From: Phragmites australis | Lineage: Eukaryota; Streptophyta; Magnoliopsida; Poales; Poaceae | DNA: 64,000 nucleotides | NCBI RefSeq assembly: GCF_958298935.1 | Contig: NC_084921.1 | Span: 4,350,001 to 4,414,000, forward strand | Direction: 5' to 3' | Shown here: one piece after another, positions 1 to 11,203 of the stretch | Layout: each line of letters starts with the position of its first letter | Position numbering within the stretch: the first letter of the stretch is position 1 | Program-made: the position numbers and the translations under genes | Notes under the pieces: generated by a model | Database searches by the model: none | What the model was told of the DNA's origin: nothing | The model's input: the letters and a program-made list of their open reading frames with translations, nothing else

Positions 1-1511
1 AAAAATTTGGGCAGCACCTCCCCTACACTGGTAGGTGCCACCTGCAAAGAAAAGAGGCCTAGTGCCTCGAGGCATCACGGCATGATGGCAGGCCACAACA
101 CATAGCAAAAGCATGCTAGTGGCGGAGGAAAAATGCTACGGCTACGCGCGAGAAGGAGCTACAGGGACACCTACATGCTATCTACGCGGCCTCAAGGGGG
201 GAATTGGGAGGCTCACCGGCGTTGATACGGCGAGAACTGGAAGGCAGCCGGCAGAGCGACAATGCCGAAGCGGTGGAGCGGCTTGGTCTTCTTGCTCGGA
301 CGGCTCTCGTCGGGCATCTGGCAAACGAGCGATGGCACAGGGACGGCATTAGACTCTTAGAGCTCCTTGGCAGCACATTGACATGGCTCGGTAATGGTGA
401 AGTTGTGGCAGAGAGAATGGGTGTGGCGGCGGTGGAATGGGAAAAGGGGGAGGAGAAGGAGCCGGGTGCACTATTTATAGATGGGAGAGGGGAGAGAGGT
501 GAGCAGAGAGAGGCGGTGCGGTTCGTGACGTCGGGCGGCATGGGCAACAAGTGCAGCGATGAGGTGGTAGGGCAACGCCCACCTTTTTCCCGGGGTGTGG
601 GTGCTCTGCGTCGTCCACACGCGGGCGGGGCGCGAACTTCACGTGACTTGCAGAGGTATGGGCGATGCGGCATGGGCAGAGAGAGAAAGTGAGAGAGAGG
701 GGAGAGAGCAGGAGAAGCGAAGGCCGATCAGGGATATTTTCCCCGGAGGGGGCGGCTGTTCCGGTGGTGAGCGGCGCGGCGTCGCGCTGGAGGAGGAAGG
801 AGAGGGGCGGGCGGGCGACCGATCGATGTGCGACCCGTGGACAACCACTCTCGCGCCGGCGCGTGCACGCGGGCGGGCTGTCCAGCGTGAGGGCGAGCAG
901 GCCGAGTGGGCCGAGTAGCATGGTCGCGGCCTAGCGTGGGGAAGGAAGGAGGGGGAGGAAGGGAAGGAAGGCCGTGCCTATTGGTGTGGGCTGAGCTAGA
1001 AGGAAGGGAAAGAGGTTCGGCCCGGGAAGAGAGTAAAAGGAAAATGGAATAAGGAATTAGGTTTAAATTCAAATTAAGATATTTGAATTTGGATTTGACT
1101 TTTGATTAATATCAATTCAAATAAACATATTTGAATTGTGATTTGGACTTGGATCTTGGTTCTTGAGGGAGGATTCAAATTCAATTTGGATTTGGGCTGA
1201 ATAGAAACTAAGAATAGATTTGAAATTGAGAGACATTCAATTTCAAATCTCCACTCAAAGAACCATAAAAACCATAAACCAATGTATGTGAATTAATTTA
1301 ATGCAGGGATTAGTTTTTAGAAATTTACCTAGTGCATTTTGGAATACCTATTCATCTGAGTAACTTTAATATATATGAATGTATACATATTGGTATATAT
1401 ATACATTCATATACCTATTTCCTTAATCTTAGTTAGCCTAATTAATCACAATTTTTTTAATTTGGAGTGAAATTTGCAATTAATTAATATGTTTAAACTT
1501 AGGATGTTACA
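1..1511 (-). repeat. Partial long LTR (gypsy, Tekay-like type), cut by the window edge
   Basis: Read on the minus strand, the piece begins TGTAACATCCTAAG at 1511 and runs left off the window. The start resembles the LTR start at 51829 (TGTAACAGCCC). The layout is also the same: an AT-rich first 450 bases, then a GC-rich body (about 180-1000) in which both strands are open by base composition alone. The GC-rich ORFs at 182-934 are therefore treated as composition artefacts. Whether this is a solo LTR or part of a full element cannot be told, because the other end is outside the window. No purine tract lies beside the 1511 end. Confidence 0.6.
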
Positions 1512-1770
1512 AACTCGAAGAAGGCTCAGTACCCCAATTAGATGACCAATGGGCTACCAGGTCCCCGGTTGAATGGAAGTCCTACCTGGGGATTCACTAA
1601 CGTTTCAATTAAGGTAAAAGCATTATTAGCATAAGATAATCAAAGGAGATGACCAAGGATTCATAAAAGTCACCCAAAAGATGTTTGCATGCATAAGTCA
1701 CCTCTCCAAGTTCATAGCTTTTCGAGCAACTCGGAGAAGAAAGCATAAAGCAAAAGGACACCAAATAATC

Positions 1771-2250
1771 CTAATGGCGACGTCTACACTTTAAGTGTGT
1801 CCCGCCGAGAAGGCTGATGTAGAAGCCGGCCCCCGAGCCACCATAGCCATCAGAGGACGAAGAAGTGCTGGGGGACTTTTCCTTGGCCTCCTCCTCCTCT
1901 TCCTCCTCCTCCTCATCGTTCTCCTTCTCCAGGAGATCCCAATCAATATCCTCCTCGTCGTTGGATATGTTGATGATCTCGACTGGAGAAACAAGTTGGG
2001 CTGGAGATGGAAGTGGAGAGGCGGGCAGTGGTCGTTTCGGCAATTGCGGGAGCACGGTGGCTGGAACCAGCTCTAGCCCTGGATACGGGCCCTTGGAATA
2101 GCCCGCTCCCGGTGGCACTACGGCTAGCGGAACTAGTGCCAGCGTGAGATGTGACCCGGCCCTGGCCAGATCACTTGCGCCTAGAGTGGAAGAAGATGAC
2201 ATGATCAAACAAGGGAGGATTGCTCTGTTACTCAACAATAGATAACTCAC
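1771..2250 (-). CDS. Unrecognised small acidic protein ORF (159 aa, or 143 aa from the inner Met at 2202)
   Basis: I do not recognise this ORF. The first 50-100 residues are rich in Leu, Pro and Ala. Then come a short 'EIINISNDEEDIDWD' stretch, a run of nine glutamates, and a Ser/Gly-rich tail. Acidic 'SSDEE'-type stretches like this are common in ORFs carried by grass transposons. The inner start at 2202 (MSSSSTLGAS) looks the more natural one, because the upstream codons could be 5' UTR. No partner gene lies on either side; a partial LTR is to the left and a GC-rich tandem array to the right. It could be a real small gene, a transposon remnant or chance. Confidence 0.3.
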   Translation of the reverse strand: MSYLLLSNRAILPCLIMSSSSTLGASDLARAGSHLTLALVPLAVVPPGAGYSKGPYPGLELVPATVLPQLPKRPLPASPLPSPAQLVSPVEIINISNDEEDIDWDLLEKENDEEEEEEEEEAKEKSPSTSSSSDGYGGSGAGFYISLLGGTHLKCRRRH

Positions 2251-2619
2251 GAGGTAAACCTCTGCTTATAAATCTCTGCCAGTCGTTGGTGTGTGCCTCA
2301 GGAAGGAAAAGGAATTGTCATGATGCTAATTCCGTAGCTTTTCCAATTACTACTCGAGGGCACGTGGCAACACCCCAGTTAGCCCCTCACACATGTGGCA
2401 ACATCTTGCGTTAATGCCCTAGTTTTTTGTACACACGTCTCATCACGTTTATTGCTCGAATCCCTTTTGACGTGTGCAAGGGCAGTTGACGCAAGACCCT
2501 AGGAGAACTGGCGCATTACCCTGTCAGACACGCTACTGTTACCTTATGTCATCATGTACTTGCACTAGAAAAGGAGGAGAATATCTCGCCTCCACACAAA
2601 ATCTCCACTGCGATGTTTC
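2251..2619. other. Spacer, nothing recognised
   Basis: About 370 bases of mixed composition between the small acidic ORF and the tandem array. I see no coding pattern, inverted repeats or RNA gene. Confidence 0.5.
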
Positions 2620-4190
2620 GAATTGCTAAAAGACTTGCCGTCAAAGAGCATGCTCGGACCGCTGCGTGGTTTCGGACCGCCGCGTGGCTTCGGATGGCCC
2701 TGCCACCGTCGAGCCTGATCGCAGCTAGTGCTAAGGGAGTTGCAGACTTCCTCCCTAAGCCTCGTTGTCAACTACGCCTCCATCCACCGTCGCGTGGCTC
2801 TGGACAACCCTGCCTCCGTTGAGCCTCGCAACGACTAGCGCAAAGGGGGTCGCAGACTCCCTCCCTCGGCTCTAATGTTGACTACACCTCCAGTCACCGC
2901 CGCACAGCTCTAAACGGCCCTGCCTCCGTCGAGCCTCGCCGCAGCTAGCGCTAAGGGGGTCGCAGACTTCCTCCCTCAGCCTCGCTGTCGACTACGCCTT
3001 CGACCATCGCCGCGCGATTCCAGATGGCCCTGTCTCCGTCGAGCCTAGCTGCCCCTTGGCTCTGCTATCGACTTCACCTCCGACCACCATCGCGCGGTTC
3101 TGGACAGCCCTGCCTCCGTCGGGCCTCATTGCGGCTAGCACTAAGGAGGTCACAGACTTCCTCTCTCAACCTCGTCGTCGACTTCGTCTCTGGCCACCGC
3201 TGGCCATAGGGCTCCGGACCACACCATCTCCATCGAGCCTCACCTCCCCTCGGCTCCGACGTCGATTTCACCTCCGGCCATCGCCGCGGGGCTCCGGACT
3301 ACATCGCCTTCGTCGAGCCTTGTCGTGGCTAGCACTAAGGGTAAGGGTGTCATAGACTTCCTCCCTCAGTCTCGTTGTTGACTTTGCCTCCACCCACCAT
3401 CGCGGAGCTCCGGACCACGCCGTCTCCATCGAGTCTCACCACGGCTAGTGCTGAGGGGGGTTGCAAACTTTCTCCCTTAGCCTCACCGTCGACTTCGCCT
3501 CTGGCCACCGCCGCGTGGCTCCAGACGCCCCTGACTCCGTCAAGCCTTGCCAGGGCTAGCACTGAGGTGGTCACAGACTTCCTCCCTCGGCCTCACAGTC
3601 GATTACGCCTCTGGCCACTATCACGCGGTTCCAGACGGCCCTGCCTCCATCGAGCCTCATCATGGATAGCGTTGAGAGGGTCGCAAACTTCCTCCCTCAG
3701 CCTCACCGTCGACTTCACCTCCGGCCACCACTGCGGGGCTTCGGACCACACCGTCTCTGTCAAGCCTTACCACCCCTAGGCTCCGATGTTGACTTCACCT
3801 TTGGTGAAGCCATCGACTTCGTCTTCGGCCGCCACTGCAGGACTCCAAACCATGCCATCTTCGTCGAGCCTCGCCGCCCCTCAGCTCCGTTGTCGACTTC
3901 ACCTCCGACCACCACCACGGGGCTCCAAACTACATCGCCTCCGTTGAACCTTGAGGGGATCGCAACACTATGCCCCCTCGCCTCCAACTACCACTGTGGG
4001 GCTCCGGACTACGCAGACCCACGCCCCCCTCGGCTTCTCCATCAACTTCACCTCCGGTCACTGCCGCGAAGCCCTGGACAGTGTGGTCACTGTAACCCGG
4101 ATGACGTCACCTCCATCGAGCCTCCTCGCCGTCTACTCGGTGTCCGGCTCCGGTCGTGCTTCTCCGGATGACATTACCTCCATTGAGCCT
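2620..4190. repeat. GC-rich degenerate tandem array, unit about 107-118 bp
   Basis: The phrase 'gacttcctccctcagcctc' followed by 'gtcgacttcrcctcc' recurs near 2743, 2851, 2968, 3155, 3355, 3465, 3572 and 3690. Most steps are 107-118 bp and two are about 190-200 bp, which fits partial units. Between them recur 'ctgcctccgtcgagcctc' and 'gcgctaagggggtcgcaga'. Toward 4190 the units decay to single phrases (gtcgacttcacctcc). The unit length is not a multiple of 3 in every copy and stops occur in every frame, so the many overlapping ORFs on both strands are not credited as genes. It resembles a minisatellite or the amplified inside of a transposon. Confidence 0.75.
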
Positions 4191-4691
4191 CCATGCTGTC
4201 TACTCAAGGCCCCTGTTGTAGGCCCCCGGGTGATGTCGCCTCAGTCGGGCCTTGTTCGCGCCACCCGCGAACCTTGCAGCCCTCGCTCCTGATCAAAGAC
4301 GTCCGCGCTGCAACGATAGAAAGCCACCCAAGATCTTTTGACTTCAAAGGGGCTGAGCTAATTCTCTGCGCATCCGCTCGCCCCTTGATACCTCGAAACC
4401 AGCGGATGAGGGGTTGTTGTTGGGAAAAATACACCAACCTATGGATACCCTGACGATGTACTGCAGGATACAATAGGCGATTATAATTCTCAAATTGATA
4501 TAACCCATGTAGAGGAAGAAAATTACCAAAAATAGCCTCATATGTACATAGTTGTAACACAATTTGAGAGCAAGATGATAATTTCTCCTACCCCTTCTCT
4601 CTATAACATGAGCCCCTAAGGGCAGGCAGGAAGGACAGAGAGTTCTCCCATTAATTATAGAGCTCCTCCATAATTCTTCTTTTCATCTAAG
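4191..4691. other. Spacer left of the hAT element, nothing recognised
   Basis: Mixed sequence from the end of the tandem array to the hAT target site. No coding pattern seen. Confidence 0.45.
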
Positions 4692-4699
4692 CTCTAGGC

Positions 4700-5509
4700 T
4701 AGAGATGGCAATGGGGCCCCGAAACCCGAAATTCGACGGGTAATTACTCCATTAGGGGCCGTGTATGGACCACTTCTTATACCCGCGGGTCTATTAATGG
4801 GGAAAATCGTCACCCGTCGGGTGGAGCGGGTACGGGTCCGTTCTCCTACTACCCGTACCCGTGTACCCATGGGTCCTCAATCTCCCAACTAACCCAATTA
4901 GCCCACATTACCCTCCCGGCCACCCCTCCCAGCCGTCTTCGCCCCTCCCGAGCACCGCCCTCGTCGCCCCTCCATCACCCTCCTCGATCGTAGCCCCCTC
5001 TGCCGCCCCTCCCGGCCACCGCCTCCTCCTCCATCGACCAACCCCGTCGCTGCCTCTTTTGCCACCTCCTCCTCTTCCATTGACTCCCCCGGCAGCCGCC
5101 GCCGCTGCCTCCTCCTCTGCTGCCCCCTCTGCTGCCCCTTTCGGTCACCACCTCTTTCGTCGCCCCTCCCGACCGCCGCCGACATCGCCTCCTCCATCAC
5201 CCTTCCGGCTGCCACCGCCTCCTCCTCTTCCGCCGCCCCTCCCAGTGGCTTCCACCGTCGTTGCCTCCTCCTTCGTCACCCCTCCCTGCCGCCACCGCCG
5301 CCTCACCCTCTGTCGCCCCTCCCGATCGTTGAGGGTGAGTTTCCGGGTGTGGGTAACCCGTCGGGTACCCGTTACCCGCACGGGTACAGGTATGGGTAAA
5401 TATTGTACCCGTGTGCGGGTATGGGTATTGTAGCGGGTGTAATTTTTTTCATACGGGTACGGGTACGGGATGGTACAACCCGACGGGTCTAGACCCATTG
5501 CCATCCCTA
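4700..5509. mobile_element. Non-autonomous hAT transposon, 810 bp, with exact 8-bp TSD
   Basis: The ends are TAGAGATGGCAATGGG (4700-4715) and CCCATTGCCATCCCTA (5494-5509), a 16-bp inverted repeat with one mismatch. The 8-bp duplication CTCTAGGC flanks it on both sides (4692-4699 and 5510-5517). Eight-bp duplications and TAG(A/G)GATGGCAATGGG ends are typical of hAT elements widespread in plants. Many copies of 'acccgt' and its complement 'acgggt' lie near both ends, as expected for subterminal transposase-binding repeats. The middle (about 4900-5340) is Pro/Ser-rich on the plus strand by composition only; no transposase is encoded, so it would need a helper element. Confidence 0.93.
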
Positions 5510-5517
5510 CTCTAGGC

Positions 5518-7110
5518 TCAGCTCCAAGCTTGAGCCCTCTTAGAGAGGCTCTTGTCGCGCTCTGTTCGGGCACGTTTTCGTGCCCCAACATGCATGGATC
5601 AGAAGTGCAGCAGAGAGAGTAAAGGAAGGTGGTGGATGAGGCAGAGGAGAAGGCCTTGGAAACATCCTCTTTGCCAGGGGAAATAATGAGGCCATCCATT
5701 TCAAATGTTGCAAAGCAGAAAAGATCCTTCCTTTCGTTACTGCTACCACTGCTTCCTGTTGAGAGAGACTGAGAGGAGCAATATTATTATTATTATGCAG
5801 GCTTGTTGATTCCTTTGGATCCAGAGCTAGCTACTGAGGAGGATCTGAATCCTGCAGGAGCATTCATGGCGATCGGCGTGGAACGCTGGAATGTGTGTCT
5901 GAGGCTAGCTCTGAGAACGCATGTCTTCTACTGCTAGGGGCAACGCATGCAGAACATCGTTCGTAGCTTCAACGGAGTACTCTCCATGAAAATTACAGAG
6001 TCCAAAGCATCTTCCTGTATCAGCAATACATGATCAATACAAAGCGAGTCATAAGAAGTGTATGTCATACTACCTCCCTGTCCATAAACACTTACTTCTC
6101 GAGGACAAAGAAGCTGCAGCATCTACTACGCAGGTCTTGTCAATAGGAAGCTATACTTCACTAGCTAGCATATTGAGGTCGATCGCCTAGGCTGTAAGCT
6201 TAAAGTTTACTGTGTTGCCTGCTGAAGCCTTGCTACGTTTGTGGTGTAGCGTAGTGACCAGATCAGGAAACCGGGGGGCACCTCCACCTTGTGATCAAAA
6301 TCAAATGGGGCGTCGAGACATGCGCATTGCGTATTCTAGCCAAATCTGCCACTGCAGCACGTAGCTCCTGTTTGTCTTCACCTGTGATCGGCGAGGTGTC
6401 TGATGGATGCCACCCTCGCGCGGGGCAGGCCAGGTGCCCGTGCTCGCGCGCGCGAGGCCTGGCCAGTGGCGTCCACTCGCTGATCCATCGATCCACTGGC
6501 GATTGGCGAAGGGGAGGCGGCACATGTGAGCCGTGCTGTTTTTTCTACGTGCCGACGCCCTCACGGCCCCATCCCCACCACCGATCGCGGAGCTGCACGT
6601 TGATGAAATTCGCACGGCGGTTCATTCGGCGAACCTAGCAGGCAGAACACGTACATCGTATCTGACTACCTCTGTTGTAGCGAAATCAAACACATATTCT
6701 CCACAAAATCTCTGTCGGTTAATCGATGAGCTAAAAAGCTTCCAGTTCCAGCGTAAATCTCTGTCAGATGATCCATAAGCCAGAATCAGCGACCGTGTAC
6801 GTATGAGTATGACAATCCATAGATCACGTGACCAACTTTTTCGCTCACACTACAACGTACTATACTATATGTGGCATGTGATGTCTCTCTCCCATCCGAA
6901 CACGAAATTTTCACTATGCATATGAACTTATAATTTATCAGAATCGTTTAATAGATAGATAAATATTAAATAAAAAGATAAATAATCAAGATAAATCGTA
7001 CATGGCCCAAGTAACATTGGAAGTTACATTTCCCTCTCCCACCCTAACCATTTCAAAACAAACGCACGACGATGCTTCCCTCGCTTCCATCCCACACGTA
7101 CTGGAATCGC
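5518..7110. other. Intergenic and upstream region of the OVATE family gene
   Basis: About 1.6 kb with no ORF that looks like a gene. It is a mix of unique-looking AT-rich sequence (6640-7080) and a short GC-rich stretch (6380-6620). It presumably includes the promoter region of the gene starting at 7190. No repeat family recognised. Confidence 0.45.
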
Positions 7111-7120
7111 TATATATAAC
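7111..7120 (+). promoter_or_regulatory. Probable TATA box of the OVATE family gene
   Basis: TATATATAAC lies about 80 bases before the start codon at 7190, which suits a TATA box with a short 5' UTR of roughly 45-50 bases. The downstream leader (cactcactag...) is CA/CT-rich, as in many plant leaders. Confidence 0.6.
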
Positions 7121-7189
7121 ACTCACTAGTACTCTCCCCAGCTTCAACAACCAGCTGAGCTCGCATTACTGACTGAGCTAGCGTTAGCA

Positions 7190-8254
7190 ATGGACCATGG
7201 CGGCGGCGGCGGCCGGAGCAGCAGCCGGCTCCGGGAAAGGCTGGCAAGGATGTTCCGCCCTGGCTCGCTGCTCCGTTCGACCTGCAACACCAACGCGTCC
7301 ACCTGTTCCTCCTCGTCCACGGCCCCCGGCGCGGGGGCGTCCAAGCCGCCGCCGAGCTCCGCGTGCTCTTCCAGCCGCGCGCTGCTCGCCGCGGACGCCG
7401 ACGTCGCATGCGACAGGGACTCCTTCCTCGCCTCCTCTCGCCGCGACTACGCGTCCCTCGTCGGCCGCACCGAGTCCTTCTCCACCGCCATCGACCGGCT
7501 CCACCGCCGCTCGGTCGTGGCCCCGGCGCCTCCCTCCCGCTTCTCTGTCGACGCGCCGCCTCTGCTGGAGAAGAGCAACAAGGAGGAGAAGGGGAATAGC
7601 CCTCGCGAGTACACTCACCACCACCGTCTCCATGGGGTCAAGAACGACAAGGCCAATATGAAGCTGCTCTCCAACCCCTACGGCTTCAGCAGCTCGGACG
7701 ACAACGACGCCGACACGGACGGCGCCGACGTCTTCAGCAGCGAGGCCGACGATCTCGGCGGCCGCAGCGGGGCCAAGAAGCTGGGCGAGTCGGCGGAGAC
7801 CTTCTTCTCCTCCTCGAGAAGCTTCTCCTCCGACTCCTCCGAGTTCTACACCAAGAAAAAGAAGAAGAAACAGCCAAATAAGAAGTCCCCTGCATCGTCG
7901 GCGCCCAAGCCGCCGCTGCCGCCCCCGCCTCCGAGGGCCAAGAGGGGTCATCAGAGGCGGCATCGTCGCGCGGCGAGCAGCTGCGACACGTGTGGCGTGA
8001 GGGACGGGTTCCGACCGGTGGTGTCGGCGGCGGAGGAGCAGGTGCGCAAGGGGTTCGCGGTGGTGAAGCGGTCGCGGGACCCGTACGCGGACTTCAGGTC
8101 GTCGATGGTGGAGATGATCGTGGGGCGACAGATGTTCGGCGCGCCGGAGCTGGAGCGGCTGCTTCGGTCGTACCTGTCCCTGAACGCGCCGCGCCACCAC
8201 CCCGTCATCCTCCAGGCCTTCTCCGACATCTGGGTCGTCCTCCACGGCGGCTAG
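7190..8254 (+). CDS. OFP: OVATE family protein (transcriptional repressor)
   Basis: A 354-residue intronless ORF. The last 67 residues (about 288-354) form a complete OVATE domain: 'AVVKRSRDPYADFRSSM', then 'MFGAPELERLLRSYLSLNAP', then 'ILQAFSDIWVVL', ending two residues before the stop as usual for the family. The middle is low-complexity Ser/Asp-rich, followed by a lysine run (about 220-233) and an Arg/Lys cluster (about 250-260), both likely nuclear localisation signals. OVATE proteins are plant-specific nuclear repressors that bind KNOX/BELL homeodomain proteins and TONNEAU1-recruiting factors and shape organ growth. The start is chosen because ATGGACCATGG is the first ATG after the TATA box and the ORF is unbroken from there. 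Lack of introns is normal for OFP genes. The 353-codon ORF on the opposite strand is a GC shadow. The exact paralogue cannot be named from memory. Confidence 0.93.
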   Translation: MDHGGGGGRSSSRLRERLARMFRPGSLLRSTCNTNASTCSSSSTAPGAGASKPPPSSACSSSRALLAADADVACDRDSFLASSRRDYASLVGRTESFSTAIDRLHRRSVVAPAPPSRFSVDAPPLLEKSNKEEKGNSPREYTHHHRLHGVKNDKANMKLLSNPYGFSSSDDNDADTDGADVFSSEADDLGGRSGAKKLGESAETFFSSSRSFSSDSSEFYTKKKKKKQPNKKSPASSAPKPPLPPPPPRAKRGHQRRHRRAASSCDTCGVRDGFRPVVSAAEEQVRKGFAVVKRSRDPYADFRSSMVEMIVGRQMFGAPELERLLRSYLSLNAPRHHPVILQAFSDIWVVLHGG

Positions 8255-9790
8255 CGCTAGCTTAGCTTAATCAGTATAATCAGCTAGAACCATCTTGGTC
8301 ACGGATCGATGCAGTACGTGTTAATGAAGCTTCTTGTGATCTGCTACTTTTCAAGAGTAATCAGAAGGAGGAGCTATCTTATCTGAATAAATTTGGTCTT
8401 AATGCTTATCGTTCTTAATGAACTGACCTGACCGTGCTGTTCTTGGCTTCTGATTTGGATTGATCAGAGAGCGTCATGGTTTTGTTTGCTAGCTAGAGCC
8501 TCGAGGCCGGCCGGTGCTGTACTACGTTTGATTTTCGACCGGGGTCAATCATTTGGACTGTGGAGATGATGTATGCATGATGGCATGGCGCTACTCGATC
8601 CACCTTACTTTGGGTTTGCATGCACTTCCCTAGAACAGTTCCATTTGTGTCGGCAACTATATATTGGCTGAGTGCTTGCATTGTCAGTTTTAACTTGAAA
8701 ACGGATCGATCGATCAATCATGTCTGGCAACGTAACGTCGTTAGCGTACTCCACGTACGTGTATTACGAGCAAAAGTGTCGTTCAAAAATATGGCTACAC
8801 CACATACAAACTTGGGCCCCACAGTTCATGTTCTCCATTCAAAAATTGGTCTTCCCCAAGCATGTACTACTGACAGCTAAACAAGAAATGTAAGGTCAGT
8901 TGAGCACATATTGACAGTGGCTACCTGTCAAAAAAGACATTTAATTGTAAAACCAAATAATTCAGTATACTGCACTTGCCTGCTGAAAACCGAGGCGTTG
9001 GGCCAAACAAGCAGCAACCCCAATTATATATATCCTAACCGTATGGAGCCAGTCACAGACTGATAAACTTCCAAACAAGTCGCTATAAATTCTTCGGCGA
9101 GCACTACATGCATGCATGGATGGACATTCTGCATACACAAGCCTCCTCAAAAGAATCGATTTTAGGCTCTGGCCGCACAAGAGGGAAAAGGGAAAAGGAA
9201 TGGAAGATAGCAATAGAGTATGCCTTTGTATGTGCACATCACACTAGCTTGGGATTTGAGCCCTGTTTAGCAGGTCACCTATCAGGTCAGATCCAAATCA
9301 AATCGGCAAGACATGTGTACTCAACACACAACACACAAGCAAAGGTACTCTAGATACTAGTAATACGTTGGAATTACATAGGAGAAGGAGCTGCACCTTT
9401 CTCCAAGGACTTAGAATAGTGCGCATGGAGCTGGAAAAGGTTGATTTTTGCATTTTAACTTTGAAAAGGGTGACAGCCCTGGCGCATTGTCCAAATCATG
9501 CTATTGGGAGTGTCTTATTCGCTCAAGGTGGTGGCTTGGGATTAGGTTTGTGGGGCAGTGTTATTTCCATATATAAAATGATAGTCGTACGTGTGTGCTA
9601 GCTTAACTAATAGATGGAGTATTCAATAGTATTGTGCGACGACGCTGAAGAAGTTCGTCGAGAAAGACGCACCACGAATACGTGCCCAACTATGGCACTG
9701 GCATTTCTGCTAAAACTGGACCATTTTGAGTTGGAGGCTGCTAGTGTTTGGACGTTCGATTCGAGCGTTACACAAGACTACAACCGTTGG
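8255..9790. other. Downstream intergenic region, no gene recognised
   Basis: Includes the 3' UTR of the OVATE gene; an AATAAA-like 'gaataaattt' near 8385 could be its poly(A) signal. The rest has short ORFs without recognisable motifs and no inverted or tandem repeats that I can define. Confidence 0.45.
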
Positions 9791-10287
9791 ATTTGATCTA
9801 AAAATTTCTCAGCGCAACAATCAAGTATGTTGCTCGTAACATTCTAGGTAATATGCTTCCTCTTCAAGTAGGAGACTTCTCTCACGAGATCGCCTTCGAT
9901 CAGACCAACTACTAACAAAATACCAGAGGAATGGCCAAAATCTACTAATTTTAGCAAAGATATCGCAACATTCGAGAATAATTTATGAAACATTTCAATT
10001 TCACACGTGCAACAGATAGAAACAATAGTTGCCACGTTGGGGGGAAAATACCTCACCAGCCTTATGGGGGTTGATCCCAACATTGAAACAAAAAAGAAGG
10101 AGCAATTGCAACAAATAAGCAGGCTAAGGAACACAAGAAAAAGTATTACTGCAACAAATGAAAAACTTTGCTGCAACAACAGAAAGAAACAGTTACCGCA
10201 ACGGCCAGTTACTACCCCTTTCCGGCTAGCATTGCAACCACATCAGCTCGAGGTACCAAAAGCTAGCGATCAACTGTAGTTTCGCTT
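9791..10287. repeat. Unclassified repeat-like segment with reiterated GCAACA/TGTTGC
   Basis: Short words gcaaca, tgttgc and ttgcaac recur near 9814, 9829, 9966, 10007, 10104, 10149, 10174 and 10231. This looks like the inside of a non-autonomous element, but I cannot find clear ends. It directly abuts the truncated 5' LTR of the large gypsy element, so whatever it is may have replaced the missing first part of that LTR. Confidence 0.3.
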
Positions 10288-10593
10288 GTCTAGCTAGGGT
10301 AGTTGGTTTTGTCCGGGTTAAACCGGTCACGTTGTTGGTACAATTTGTATATATGTATATCACTCCTGCTATATAAATAGGGAAGGATCGAGTTTATAAG
10401 AGGAGAAGAACATATCTATAAATAATTTCATACTATCCAAAAAAATACATAGGATGTAGAGTTATTATCTCACGAGAGGTCTGAATCTGGATAACCCTGG
10501 TATTCTTGAGTTCATAGACACACCAAACATGTCAATCATGCATCCATCGTTCGGTATACCCTCGGAAGTATTATCAGGGATTGACTCTCGATA
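10288..10593 (+). repeat. 5' LTR remnant of the Tat element, left part missing
   Basis: It aligns with the last ~306 bases of the 3' LTR: 'ctagctaggg-tagttggtt', 'cctgctatataaatagg', 'aatagggaaggatcgagtt' and 'gtagagttattatctcac' have clear partners at 32280-32480. It ends CTCTCGATA where the 3' copy ends CTTTCGACA. The first ~446 bases present in the 3' LTR are absent here. The bases after it, 'gttgacgcaccaaggag', sit where the primer-binding site should be and resemble the start of other Tat internal regions. Confidence 0.85.
10367..10380 (+). promoter_or_regulatory. LTR TATA box (5' copy)
   Basis: The motif 'gctatataaatagg' is conserved at the matching place in the 3' LTR (near 32358, 'gctatataaacagg') although the LTRs are otherwise diverged, so this is the likely core promoter of the element. 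Confidence 0.6.
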
Positions 10594-11203
10594 GTTGACG
10601 CACCAAGGAGGGGGGCGTATTTTCGCGTTTCGGTAAGTACTAATAACTTGATTGGGTTACCCATAGTCGGATCCACAGCAACTGCTGAGTCCCGCTTCGA
10701 GGACTCCAGTCGCCACGAGGTGTTCGTCATGGGGTACAACCTGATGAGTCTGGTGTGCTCCAAGCATGGGACACCGAATTAGAGTTCGAAGGCTTCAAGT
10801 CTCAATGTGAAGTTTGCATGGTTAACCATGACGCAGGGGTAGTGGATTCCCTCATGCTCCGAGTATTATTAATGAGCCCTAGGCCTTATGCCTAGAGGGA
10901 AACTGAACCAGCACCAAACATGGAGGCGCTCCAACACAACCCCAGCAACAATAGCACCGTCCAGAGGAACTCCCACATAGGGCGCAATCTATGGCGACGT
11001 TGTCACCTAGGCCGTCACACCATGTGGGCGCTAGGGGCTCCCCTCCTCGCGATATGTCACCGTTTTGCCCCCAGTAGCTTGACTACGAGGACATGATATC
11101 TGCAAAGAATCTACAGACCGTGCGAATGCTTCTTAGCCATCCGTCGGTAGCAGTACCAGAGGGTTCGCCAGTAGCCCCTAGTTGGGACCGTCCGACACCA
11201 AGC
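10594..11203 (+). pseudogene. Tat element leader and start of gag (broken)
   Basis: Leader sequence from the 5' LTR, then degenerate coding sequence of an early gag region. Near 11110-11200 a frame reads as a Pro/Ser-rich gag stretch ending '...SWDRPTPS', after which the Tekay-type insertion starts at 11204. Stops occur in all frames. The assignment rests mainly on position between the LTR and the recognisable gag core at 15480. Confidence 0.55.

Noticed and set aside
182..1072. Several overlapping ORFs of 69-163 codons on both strands
   Set aside because: They lie in the GC-rich body of an LTR where both strands are open by composition; no motif seen.
2613..4292. Many ORFs on both strands that could be a repetitive protein
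   Set aside because: Unit length is not kept in multiples of three and frames change between units; better explained as a tandem DNA array.
7184..8245. 353-codon ORF antisense to the OVATE gene
   Set aside because: It mirrors the GC-rich coding strand, has Arg/Gly/Ala-rich composition with no domain, and overlaps a clear gene.
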